A DNA stretch of 64,000 nt from Streptomyces rimosus (GTDB lineage Bacteria; Actinomycetota; Actinomycetes; Streptomycetales; Streptomycetaceae). This document shows, piece after piece, positions 34,089 to 42,196 of the stretch (positions within the stretch are counted from its first letter, which is position 1; every line of letters begins with the position of its first letter). The DNA lies in NCBI RefSeq assembly GCF_008704655.1, contig NZ_CP023688.1:2108001-2172000 (forward strand), in the 5' to 3' direction. The position numbers and the translations under genes were made by a program. Below the pieces are notes generated by a model. That model made no database searches. It was not told the DNA's origin and saw only the letters and a program-made list of their open reading frames with translations.

Positions 34089-35357
34089 ATGGACACCACG
34101 AACGTCCGCGATCTGCTCTACTACCCGGTCAGCGCCCGGAAGATGGTCCGTGGCGAGGGGATCTTCCTGTACGACGAGGACGGCAACGAATACCTCGACT
34201 GCGCCTCCGCCACCTTCAATCTGAGTTTGGGCTACTCCCATCCGGCCGTGATCGCGGCGATGAAGGAGCAGCTGGACGTCTTCGCCCATCTCACCTCGTC
34301 CGTGCAGAGCGAGCCGGTCAACGGGCTGGTGCGCCGGCTCGTGGAGGTCTCCCCCGGGAACCTGACCAAGGTGCATCCGAAGGTTTCCGGCGGCTCGACC
34401 GCCAATGAGGGCGTCATCAAGATGGCGCAGCAAGCCACGGGACGTTCGGAGGTCATCTCCCTGTTCCGCAGCCACCTCGGGCAGACCATGATGATGACCT
34501 CGATGTCGGGCAACGCGTTCCGCAAGGAGCCGTTCCCCTCGCTCTTTCCGCGCACCCTCCAGGTGCCGGACCCGTACTGCTTCCGTTGCTTCTACGGGCA
34601 GCGGCCGGACACCTGCGGAATGATGTGCGTCGACCGCATCGAGGATTTCCTGGAATACGCCAGCACCGGGCAGGTCGCCGCCGTCATCGTCGAGCCGATC
34701 TCCGGCAACGGCGGCAACATCGTTCCGCCGGACGGCTATTTCCCGAAGTTACGGGCCTTCTGCGACGAGCACGACATCGTGCTGATCTTCGACGAGATCC
34801 AGACCGGCATCGGCCGTACGGGGCGGATGTTCGCGGCGCAGCACTTCGACGTGGAGCCGGACGCGATCACCACCGCCAAGGGCCTGGGCGGCTCGGGCGC
34901 CCAGGTGGCGGCGATCCTGACGAACGAGCGGCTGGCGGGTCTGCCGGCCAACCACCACTCCTTCACCTACGGCGCCAACCTGCTGGCGGCCGCGGCCGCC
35001 AATGTCACCCTCGACATCGTCCGGCAGCCGGAGTTCCTGGCCAACGTACGGGCCACCGGCAACTACATCCTCGGCCGGCTCGCGGACATGCGGACCCGCT
35101 ACCCGGCCATCGTGGACGTACGCGGGGTCGGCCTCATGATCGGCTTCGAGATCGCGCACCCCGACGGCAAGCCCGCCGTCAAGCTGACCAACCACCTGGC
35201 GGGCGCGGCCGGGCAGCACGGCCTGATCCTGCGCACCTCGCGGTACGGCTACGGCAATGTGCTCAAGATCCGGCCGCCGCTGATCCTCACCCTCGACCAG
35301 GCGGAGCTGCTGTGCGACCGCCTGGAGAGCCTGTTCCGCGCGGAGCTGTCCGCATGA
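34089..35357 (+). CDS. Class III PLP-dependent aminotransferase
   Basis: Fold-type I aminotransferase of 422 residues. PLP-site features are GGSTANEGVIKMA (phosphate loop), IFDEIQTGIGRTG (Asp binding the pyridine N) and the Schiff-base Lys in TTAKGLGGSGAQ. The insertion PYCFRCFYGQRPDTCGMMC is rich in Cys and unusual; a similar one occurs in GABA/ornithine-type class III enzymes. ATG at 34089 with AAGGAG eight bases upstream; the long frame from 33852 is not used. First of three coupled genes with a phosphatase and a dehydrogenase. Substrate unknown; an amino sugar or aminocyclitol is possible. Confidence 0.85.
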   Translation: MDTTNVRDLLYYPVSARKMVRGEGIFLYDEDGNEYLDCASATFNLSLGYSHPAVIAAMKEQLDVFAHLTSSVQSEPVNGLVRRLVEVSPGNLTKVHPKVSGGSTANEGVIKMAQQATGRSEVISLFRSHLGQTMMMTSMSGNAFRKEPFPSLFPRTLQVPDPYCFRCFYGQRPDTCGMMCVDRIEDFLEYASTGQVAAVIVEPISGNGGNIVPPDGYFPKLRAFCDEHDIVLIFDEIQTGIGRTGRMFAAQHFDVEPDAITTAKGLGGSGAQVAAILTNERLAGLPANHHSFTYGANLLAAAAANVTLDIVRQPEFLANVRATGNYILGRLADMRTRYPAIVDVRGVGLMIGFEIAHPDGKPAVKLTNHLAGAAGQHGLILRTSRYGYGNVLKIRPPLILTLDQAELLCDRLESLFRAELSA

Positions 35358-36331
35358 CCGAGCCGACCGGTAAGACGACCATGAAGGACCTGCTGACCGG
35401 TCTCGGCCGGTATGTCAGGGCCGAGCTGATGGCGTACGCCGACCGGGGTCCGGTCCGGCAGGTGCACGGTGACTCGCCGGGCGGCGACGCCCAGTTCGAC
35501 GTGGACGAGGTCGCCGAGCGCGCCGTACTCGATTATCTGCGCGCGCACGCCCACGTACCGCTCGCGGTCTACACCGAGGACGGCTCGCTGGTCGAGCTGG
35601 CGCCCGATCCGGAGTACGTGCTGGTCGTGGACCCCATCGACGGCACCCGGCCGACCTCGGCGGGCCTGGAGATGGGCATGGTCTCGATCGCGGCGGCGCC
35701 GCTGACGTCGTCCGCGCCCACGCTGGACGATGTCACCGCGGCACACCTGCTGGAGATCAAGTCCGGCGCCTGGATCCACGGTGACGACGAAGGGCTGTCG
35801 TACGGCGGGTTCCCGCACGCGCTGCCCAGGCTGAGCCGTACCACCGACCCGGCGAAGATGTTCTGGTCGATCGAGTTCAACGGCCATCCGATGCACCTGA
35901 TGACGGCAGCCTACGGACACCTGGTGGACCGGTCCGCGAACACCGGCGGCGTCTTCGTCTTCAACAGCGCGACGTTCTCGATCTCGCGCATCATCACCGG
36001 CCAGCTCGACGCGTACGTGGACATCGGCAACCGCGTCCTGCGCGACCACCCCGGGACCGAGGCGGCGTTCCTGGCGGCCGGGCGCGGCTCGATCCTGCAC
36101 CTGTTCCCGTACGACATCGCCGCCGCGGTGTACCTCGCCAAGCGCAGCGGGGTGACCATCACCGACGCGTACGGCGGCGACCTGGGCACCACCGCGCTGC
36201 TCGACCTGGACCCGATGAACCAGAAGTCGTGCGTCGCGGCGGCCACGCCACAGCTGCACAAGGAACTGCTCGGCGCCATCCGGTGGGACATTCCGGGCGC
36301 CGCCCCCACGACCTCAGGAGGTACGCGATGA
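35354..36331 (+). CDS. Inositol-monophosphatase family protein
   Basis: Predicted metal-dependent phosphatase of 325 residues. The family motif VVDPIDGTRPTSAG carries both metal-binding Asp residues, and the preceding acidic site is AVYTEDGSLVE, degenerate against the usual GEE. A C-terminal DAYGGDLGTTALLD could supply the last Asp of the metal site. It is longer than typical IMPase (about 260). ATG overlaps the aminotransferase stop by four bases and its stop overlaps the dehydrogenase start. Dephosphorylation of a cyclitol, nucleotide or sugar phosphate is likely; the exact substrate is unknown. Confidence 0.75.
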   Translation: MTEPTGKTTMKDLLTGLGRYVRAELMAYADRGPVRQVHGDSPGGDAQFDVDEVAERAVLDYLRAHAHVPLAVYTEDGSLVELAPDPEYVLVVDPIDGTRPTSAGLEMGMVSIAAAPLTSSAPTLDDVTAAHLLEIKSGAWIHGDDEGLSYGGFPHALPRLSRTTDPAKMFWSIEFNGHPMHLMTAAYGHLVDRSANTGGVFVFNSATFSISRIITGQLDAYVDIGNRVLRDHPGTEAAFLAAGRGSILHLFPYDIAAAVYLAKRSGVTITDAYGGDLGTTALLDLDPMNQKSCVAAATPQLHKELLGAIRWDIPGAAPTTSGGTR

Positions 36332-37344
36332 AGGCCCTGGTCCTGACCGAGCGGCGCACGGTGTCACTGGTCGACCACCCGAAGCCGGCGGCCACGGCGC
36401 CCGACGACGTGGTGGTGCGGGTCGTGCAGACCGGCATCTGCGGCACCGACCGCAGCGTGCTGGTGGGCAAGTTCCCCGCCGAGCCGGGCGTGGTGATGGG
36501 GCACGAGGCGGTCGGTACCGTCGAGGAGGCGGGGGCCGCGGTCACCGCGCACAAGCCGGGCGACCGGGTCGTCATCAACCCCACGCTGTACTGCGGCAGT
36601 TGCCCGCCCTGTCTGCGCGGGCACTGGGACTTCTGCGCCAACAAGGCCGGTACGGAGGTCGGGCTCGACCTGGACGGCGCGTTCGCCGAGTTCATCCGGC
36701 TGCCCGAACGGTTCGTGCACGCCGTGCCCGAGGGCATGGACTTCGACCGGGCGGTGGGCGTGGAGCCGCTGGCCTGCGCGCTGAACAACGTCGAGGCGGG
36801 CCGTCTGCGGGCCGGTGAGACCGCGGTGATCGTCGGCGGCGGCCCGGTCGGCGTGGTCTGCGCGATGGCGGCCCACTACTACGGCGCCCGGGTCCTGCTG
36901 ACCGAGCCGGACCCGTACCGGCAGGAGCTGTGCCGCGAGGTGTTCGCCGGGGACTTCGGCGGTCGGGTCACCGTGCGTCCGCCGGACGATCCGGACCTCG
37001 CCGGGCGCGGTGACGTGGTCATCGACACCGTCGGCAACCTGCTGGAACAGAGCATGGCGTACGCGGCGACGCGCGGCCGCGTGGTCGTCATGGGCTACAA
37101 CAGCAAGGCGTCGGCGACCGTGCGGCCGCTGGAGATCCTTCAGCGGGGGCTGCAGATCATCGGGGCCGGGGACTACAACAGCCGGCTGTTCCCCCGGGCG
37201 ATCGAGCTGGCCCGGTGGCTGCCGTTGGAGCGGCTGGTGACCCACCGCTTCCCGCTGGAGCGGCACGAGGAGGCGTTCGCGGCCCTCGCCGCGGCGCCCG
37301 GGTCCCCGTACTCGGCGCTCAAGGTGGTGCTCGTACCGGAGTGA
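36328..37344 (+). CDS. Zinc-dependent medium-chain alcohol/sugar dehydrogenase
   Basis: MDR-family oxidoreductase of 338 residues. Catalytic zinc ligands are in QTGICGTDRSV (Cys) and VMGHEAVG (His-Glu). Structural zinc is bound by CGSCPPCLRGHWDFC. The NAD(P) Rossmann motif is VIVGGGPVGVVCAM. It most resembles glucose/threonine/sorbitol-type dehydrogenases. ATG has AGGAGG six bases upstream and overlaps the previous stop. Together the three genes could convert a phosphorylated polyol into an amino compound: dephosphorylate, oxidise to a ketone, transaminate. That chemistry is inference. Confidence 0.85.
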   Translation: MKALVLTERRTVSLVDHPKPAATAPDDVVVRVVQTGICGTDRSVLVGKFPAEPGVVMGHEAVGTVEEAGAAVTAHKPGDRVVINPTLYCGSCPPCLRGHWDFCANKAGTEVGLDLDGAFAEFIRLPERFVHAVPEGMDFDRAVGVEPLACALNNVEAGRLRAGETAVIVGGGPVGVVCAMAAHYYGARVLLTEPDPYRQELCREVFAGDFGGRVTVRPPDDPDLAGRGDVVIDTVGNLLEQSMAYAATRGRVVVMGYNSKASATVRPLEILQRGLQIIGAGDYNSRLFPRAIELARWLPLERLVTHRFPLERHEEAFAALAAAPGSPYSALKVVLVPE

Positions 37345-37354
37345 CCGCGGTGCG

Positions 37355-37397
37355 CGGCCCTTTCGGCCGGTGGAACACCTGCCGGCCGGAAGGGCCG
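37355..37397. terminator. Long hairpin terminator after the dehydrogenase gene
   Basis: CGGCCCTTTCGGCCGG and CCGGCCGGAAGGGCCG form a 16-base-pair stem with one wobble pair and an 11-base loop. It lies between the converging dehydrogenase and membrane-protein genes and could serve both. Confidence 0.65.
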
Positions 37398-37423
37398 TCG
37401 CGGCGTTCCCGGCCGGCGGGCCG

Positions 37424-37789
37424 TCAGGAGAAGTCGACGGCTGCCAGCACCGGGCCGGCGACGAGGAGTCCGTACTGGATCCAGATGGTGGTGCGCCGGG
37501 CGCGGTGGCCCGGGGCGTCGGGGATGCAGAACGAGGCCAGGCCCGCGACCGGGGAGAGCATCAGCGCCACCTGAGCCGCGCCCGCCAGCGGCCCGCTCGC
37601 CCCGTCGCCGCTGTACGCCTGGTGGAGGACGATGATCGCGAACAGCACCCACGCGACGGCGAGCAGCGGGAAGCCGAGGACGGCGAACACCCGCAGGGCC
37701 GCCTTGGAGGGCGCGAACGGGTCGCTCTCCGGCAGACCGGTGGGGGCGGAGGCTGGTGCGGGTGAGGTCGAAGGGGCTGGTGTGCTCAT
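37424..37789 (-). CDS. Small integral membrane protein
   Basis: A 121-residue protein I do not recognise. A Ser/Pro/Ala-rich cytoplasmic N-terminus (about 40 residues) is followed by three hydrophobic segments: ALRVFAVLGFPLLAVAWVLF, VALMLSPVAGLASFCI and WIQYGLLVAGPVLAAV. It resembles small DUF4190-type actinobacterial membrane proteins only in layout. ATG at 37789 (MSTPAPST) is chosen over an upstream frame to 37825. Strand opposite to both neighbours, so it is probably monocistronic. Confidence 0.6.
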   Translation of the reverse strand: MSTPAPSTSPAPASAPTGLPESDPFAPSKAALRVFAVLGFPLLAVAWVLFAIIVLHQAYSGDGASGPLAGAAQVALMLSPVAGLASFCIPDAPGHRARRTTIWIQYGLLVAGPVLAAVDFS

Positions 37790-37954
37790 GATCGCCAGTC
37801 TTCCCGCGGCGGGAGGGGGCGGCATCGGTGCGGGTACTCAGAGGGGCGGTGGGCGCGTACTCAGCCGCCCCCGTGCCCGGCCCCCATACGAGTGGCCGAA
37901 AGCGTATGGGTAGAGTCCGCCCCTGCCGCGAAAGATCCACCAGGGGGACGCGAG

Positions 37955-38671
37955 ATGAGCACGGTGTGGCTGTACGACCCGAGCCTGCGGGGCGGGCGCT
38001 GGGAAGCGCCGCCGGACGGGCGGGTGTTCCGCGAGATCCGGACGACGGTCGGCCAGGCAGCGCCGTACGACCGCAAGGCCGCGCGGACCGTCGCGTACGT
38101 CGAGCGGCAGCTGCCGTCCGGAGGCCATGACGCCTACCGCACGGCGCGCAAGGACGGTGTGCGCTCTTTCGCCCTGTGGGAGTCGCCGTATCGGGAGCGG
38201 CTGCTGGCACGCGTGGTCACGCGGGCCGCCGCCAAGGGGCAGCCCACGTCCTACGAGGTGCAGGACGCGGACGGCGCGTCCCTGGCGGTCGTCACGCGGA
38301 CACCCGCCCGGAGCGACGGCGCGGGCCGGACCCGCTGGACGGTGCAGCAGACCGGCCGGGTACCCGCCGTCGGCCTCAAGGGGCGGCTCTTCTGGTGGTG
38401 GGTGTGGTGGCTGATCCTGCCCGTGCAGGTGCTCATCGCGGTCGGCAGCCTGGTGTCCGGCAGTGGTGACGGTGCCCGGATGCCGCGCCGTATCCGGTGG
38501 TACGCCGGCGGGCGGCGGACCCCGGTCCTGGACTGGGCGAGCGGCGTGGAGGACTTCGAGCTGGACGTACCGGCCGAGGGGTGGGACCCCCGGGTGACCG
38601 CCGCCCTCGTCGCCCTGCTGACCAGCCACGCCGGCCTTCTCGGCACGGCGTGGGACGAGGCGGAGCGGTAA
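37955..38671 (+). CDS. Conserved hypothetical protein with a central hydrophobic segment
   Basis: A 238-residue protein of unknown function. The N-terminal 140 residues are charged and beta-rich (MSTVWLYDPSLRGGRWE). A Trp-rich hydrophobic segment, LFWWWVWWLILPVQVLIAV (about residues 147-165), could be one membrane helix or a buried core. The C-terminal part ends with DPRVTAALVALLTSHAGLLG. No catalytic motif is visible. ATG at 37955 has AGGGGGACG upstream. It stands alone between oppositely oriented or unrelated genes. Confidence 0.65.
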   Translation: MSTVWLYDPSLRGGRWEAPPDGRVFREIRTTVGQAAPYDRKAARTVAYVERQLPSGGHDAYRTARKDGVRSFALWESPYRERLLARVVTRAAAKGQPTSYEVQDADGASLAVVTRTPARSDGAGRTRWTVQQTGRVPAVGLKGRLFWWWVWWLILPVQVLIAVGSLVSGSGDGARMPRRIRWYAGGRRTPVLDWASGVEDFELDVPAEGWDPRVTAALVALLTSHAGLLGTAWDEAER

Positions 38672-38859
38672 CGCCGCACTTGCGCGGGGCGCTCGGCCGG
38701 TGAACGCTGCAAATCTCCGCCCCCTGAGCGCCTGGTGTCGCCAACCAGCCCCCGCAGCAGAGTTCCGCCCCTCTCTCCTCCCTTCTGCCAAGGTTGCGAA
38801 GCCCCGCCACCCCGTACGGCCACTAAGGTGTGCCGCGCGGCAGCGACGGAGGGGGCACC

Positions 38860-40266
38860 GTGAGCAAGATCTACGCCGGGGCGCGGCTGCGCCGGCTGCG
38901 GGAGGAGCGCGGGCTCAGCCAGGCCGCGCTGGCCCGCGTACTGGCCATCTCGCCCAGCTATCTGAACCAGATGGAGCACGACTCGCGGCCGCTGACCGTG
39001 CCCGTACTGCTGCGGCTGACCGAGGCGTTCGGGGTGGACCCGGGGTTCTTCGCCGAGCGGGACGCCAGCCGGGTGCTGGCGGACCTGCGCGAGGCGCTGG
39101 CCGACGAGCTGGCCGCCGCCCGGGTCTCCCCCGCCGAGCTGTCCGAACTCGCCTCGCGGCAGCCCGCCGTGGCCTCCGTCCTGCTGGGTCTGGGGCGGCG
39201 CAACCGGGCGCTGACCGAACGGCTGGCGGAGGTGGCGGAGGGGCGGGACGGGGGTGCCGACCCGGCCGCGCCGCTGTCGCCGCACGAGGAGATTCGCGAG
39301 TTCTTCTACCGGCGGCAGAACTATCTCCACGAGGCGGACACCGCAGCCGAGGCGCTCGCGGCCGAACTGGGCATCCGACCCGGCGAGGTGGGACGCGCGC
39401 TGGCCGCCCGGCTCACCGAACGGCACGGCGTACGCCTCGTCGACACCCCCGACGGGCCGCTGCACCACTACGACCCGACCGCCCGGGTGCTGCGCCTGTC
39501 GGCGGGGCTGCGCCCCGGCCAGCGGGCCTTCCGCATGGCCACCCAGCTGGCGCTGCTGGAGGCCGGTGACGAGCTGTCGCGGCCCGCCTCGGAGGACTTC
39601 GAGGAGGGCTCGGCGACCTGGTCACTGGCCCGGATCGGCGTGGCCAACTACTTCGCGGCGGCGCTGGTGCTGCCGTACGGGCCGTTCCACGCCGCGGCCG
39701 AGGAGCTGCGGTACGACATCGAGCGGCTGACCGACCGCTTCGGCCTCGGCTACGAGACGGTGTGCCACCGGCTGAGCACCTTGCAGCGGCCGCGCCGGCG
39801 CGGGGTGCCGTTCTCGTTCGTGCGGGTCGACCGGGCGGGCAACATGTCCAAGCGGCAGTCCGCGACCGGCTTCCACTTCTCGCGGGCGGGCGGTACATGC
39901 CCGCTGTGGAACGTCTACGAGGCGTTCACCGCGCCCAGCCGCATCCATGTGCAGATCGCGGCGATGCCGGACGGCCGCCGCTACCTGTGGACGGCGCGTA
40001 CGGTCACCCGGCATCGCGGCGGCTGGGGCGATCCGGGCAAGACCTTCGCCATCGGCCTGGGCTGCGAGATCCGGCACGCGTCGCGGCTCGTCTACTCCGA
40101 CGGGCTGGACCTGGACAACGCCGCGGCGGCCACGCCGATCGGCATGGGCTGCCGGGTCTGCGAACGGCTGGAGTGCCCGCAGCGGTCCGTGCCGCCGCTC
40201 GGCCGGGCGCTGGCCATCGACGAGAACCGCAGCACGTTCGTGCCGTATCCGGTGCGGGAGGAGTGA
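38860..40266 (+). CDS. Short-chain fatty-acyl transcriptional regulator (ScfR/RamB-like)
   Basis: Regulator of 468 residues. Residues 5-60 are a Cro/CI helix-turn-helix (LSQAALARVLAISPSYLNQME). An ImmA/IrrE-like middle section and a C-terminal domain with clustered cysteines (GCRVCERLECPQRS) follow. The same architecture occurs in RamB and PrpR-type regulators of acetate and propionate metabolism. GTG at 38860 has GGAGGGGG upstream. It lies directly before the valine-catabolism operon that yields propionyl-CoA, so control of that operon by an acyl-CoA signal is the best inference. The GGACGTCC palindrome at 40297 is a candidate target. Confidence 0.85.
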   Translation: MSKIYAGARLRRLREERGLSQAALARVLAISPSYLNQMEHDSRPLTVPVLLRLTEAFGVDPGFFAERDASRVLADLREALADELAAARVSPAELSELASRQPAVASVLLGLGRRNRALTERLAEVAEGRDGGADPAAPLSPHEEIREFFYRRQNYLHEADTAAEALAAELGIRPGEVGRALAARLTERHGVRLVDTPDGPLHHYDPTARVLRLSAGLRPGQRAFRMATQLALLEAGDELSRPASEDFEEGSATWSLARIGVANYFAAALVLPYGPFHAAAEELRYDIERLTDRFGLGYETVCHRLSTLQRPRRRGVPFSFVRVDRAGNMSKRQSATGFHFSRAGGTCPLWNVYEAFTAPSRIHVQIAAMPDGRRYLWTARTVTRHRGGWGDPGKTFAIGLGCEIRHASRLVYSDGLDLDNAAAATPIGMGCRVCERLECPQRSVPPLGRALAIDENRSTFVPYPVREE

Positions 40267-40285
40267 GGCCGGCGGCCGGTCGCTC

Positions 40286-40313
40286 TGGACTTACTAGGAC
40301 GTCCAACTATATG
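40286..40313 (+). promoter_or_regulatory. Predicted promoter of the mmsA operon with palindromic operator
   Basis: TGGACT (40286-40291), a 16-base spacer and TATATG (40308-40313). The spacer contains the perfect palindrome GGACGTCC (40297-40304). The start site would fall just before the cobalamin riboswitch. Promoter strength and regulator are inferred. Confidence 0.5.
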
Positions 40314-40324
40314 TTCGTGAGCAC

Positions 40325-40476
40325 GGCCCGCGGTGCAGGGAAGCCGGTGCGAAACCGGCGCGGTCCCGCCACTGTGACCGGGGAGTGCGCTGCCGAGCAG
40401 GACGCCACTGACGCGAACGCGTCGGGAAGGCGGGCGGCGCGCGGTGATCCGGAAGCCAGGATACCGGCCGCGGGTG
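40325..40476 (+). ncRNA. Cobalamin (AdoCbl) riboswitch
   Basis: All core elements of the family appear in order. A P1 stem pairs CCCGCGG (40327-40333) with CCGCGGG (40468-40474). Then come AGGGAAGCCGGTGCGAAACC, CGGTCCCGCCACTGTGACC with GGGGAG, GCCACTGACGC with GGGAAGG, and the B12 box AAGCCAGGATACCGGC near 40452-40467. It lies on the plus strand, downstream of the predicted promoter and about 215 bases before mmsA. Most cobalamin riboswitches turn genes off when the vitamin is plentiful. The expression platform is not obvious. Confidence 0.9.
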
Positions 40477-40691
40477 TTGTTCCGTGTTGTCCACGAGGAT
40501 GGAGCAGACACGCATGGCACCGGTGCGTACCCACGGCCCAGGTGATCCGGCCCGGCCCGCGGCGCCGCCCGCGGACTGACGGTTCCACGCCTTTCGCGTC
40601 CCACGGCCCCGCCGCGTGCCGCGCGCCATCCGCGCCGCCCGCGCGCCCGGCCGTGCCATCCCCGGGTCTCACCTGACGAGAGCAGGCTCCC

Positions 40692-42191
40692 ATGGTCCGA
40701 GAACTGACCCATTTCATCGGCGGCAAGCACACACCGGGAACATCGGGTGCTTTCGGCGATGTGTACGACCCCAACACCGGCACCGTGCAGGCCCGCGTCC
40801 CGCTCGCGGACCGGGCCGAAACGACGGCCGCGATCGCCGACGCGGCGGCGGCCCAGCCGGAGTGGGGCGAGTGGAACCCGCAACGGCGCGCCCGGGTGCT
40901 GCTCGATTTCCTGCGCCTGGTCGAGGGCGAGCGGGAGTCGCTGGCCCGGCTGCTGTCGAGCGAGCACGGCAAGACGATTCCGGACGCGCACGGTGACCTC
41001 CAGCGCGGGCTGGAGGTGGTGGAGTTCGCCGCGGGCATTCCGCACCTGCTCAAGGGCGAGTTCACCGACAACGCCGGGACCGGCATCGACGTGCACTCGC
41101 TGCGCCGCCCCATCGGCGTGGTCGCCGGGATCACCCCGTTCAACTTCCCCGCGATGATCCCGCTGTGGAAGGCTGCCCCGGCCCTCGCCTGCGGCAACGC
41201 GTTCGTGCTCAAGCCGTCCGAGCGGGCGCCGTCGGTGCCGCTGCGGCTCGCCGAACTGTTCCTGGAGGCGGGGCTGCCGCCGGGCGTCCTGAACGTCGTG
41301 CACGGTGGCAAGGAACCGGTGGACACGCTGCTGGAGGACCCGCGCGTCGAGGCGCTGGGCTTCGTCGGCTCGACGCCCGTCGCCGCGCGCATCTACGCGA
41401 CCGCCGCGGCGCACGGCAAACGCGCCCAGTGCTTCGGCGGCGCCAAGAACCACCTGATCGTGATGCCGGACGCCGACCTCGACCAGGCGGTGGACGCGCT
41501 GGTCGGCGCCGGGTACGGGTCGGCGGGCGAGCGCTGCATGGCGGTCTCGGTCGCCGTACCGGTGGGCGAGGAGACGGCCGAGGCGCTGGTGGCGCGGCTC
41601 AAGGAGCGGATCGGCGCGCTGCGCATCGGCCGCAGCGACGACCCGCACGCCGACTTCGGGCCGCTGGTCGGCCGGGACGCGCTGGACCGGGTGCGCGCGT
41701 ATGTCGATCTGGGCGTCACGGAGGGCGCCGAACTGGTCGTGGACGGGCGGGACTTCACGCTGCCCGGCCATGAGGACGGCTTCTTCGCGGGCGCCTCGCT
41801 CTTCGACCGGGTCACCCCGGACATGCGCATCTACCAGGAGGAGATCTTCGGCCCGGTGCTGTCGGTGGTACGGGCGGCGGACTACGAGGAGGCGCTGCGG
41901 CTGCCCACGGAGCACCCGTACGGCAACGGCGTGGCGATCTTCACCCGGGACGGGGACACCGCACGGGACTTCAGCCGGCGGGTGAACACCGGCATGGTCG
42001 GCGTCAACGTGCCGATCCCGGTGCCGGTCGCGTACCACACCTTCGGCGGCTGGAAGCGGTCCGGCTTCGGCGACCTGAACCAGCACGGCCCGGACGCGAT
42101 CCGCTTCTACACCCGCACCAAGACCGTCACCTCGCGCTGGCCCTCCGGGGTCAAGGAAGGCGCGAGCTTCACCATCCCGACGATGGGCTGA
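40692..42191 (+). CDS. mmsA: CoA-acylating methylmalonate-semialdehyde dehydrogenase
   Basis: Last step of valine catabolism: methylmalonate semialdehyde plus CoA and NAD gives propionyl-CoA, CO2 and NADH. The protein has 499 residues, the family length. It shows GVVAGITPFNFPAMIPLWK, QCFGGAKNHLIVMPDAD and the catalytic Cys in GSAGERCMAVSVA. ATG at 40692 with AGG five bases upstream. First gene of a five-gene operon and the first annotated gene behind the cobalamin riboswitch. Its product propionyl-CoA feeds methylmalonyl-CoA and the B12-dependent mutase, giving a metabolic link to that riboswitch. Confidence 0.95.
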   Translation: MVRELTHFIGGKHTPGTSGAFGDVYDPNTGTVQARVPLADRAETTAAIADAAAAQPEWGEWNPQRRARVLLDFLRLVEGERESLARLLSSEHGKTIPDAHGDLQRGLEVVEFAAGIPHLLKGEFTDNAGTGIDVHSLRRPIGVVAGITPFNFPAMIPLWKAAPALACGNAFVLKPSERAPSVPLRLAELFLEAGLPPGVLNVVHGGKEPVDTLLEDPRVEALGFVGSTPVAARIYATAAAHGKRAQCFGGAKNHLIVMPDADLDQAVDALVGAGYGSAGERCMAVSVAVPVGEETAEALVARLKERIGALRIGRSDDPHADFGPLVGRDALDRVRAYVDLGVTEGAELVVDGRDFTLPGHEDGFFAGASLFDRVTPDMRIYQEEIFGPVLSVVRAADYEEALRLPTEHPYGNGVAIFTRDGDTARDFSRRVNTGMVGVNVPIPVPVAYHTFGGWKRSGFGDLNQHGPDAIRFYTRTKTVTSRWPSGVKEGASFTIPTMG

Positions 42192-42196
42192 GCGCG

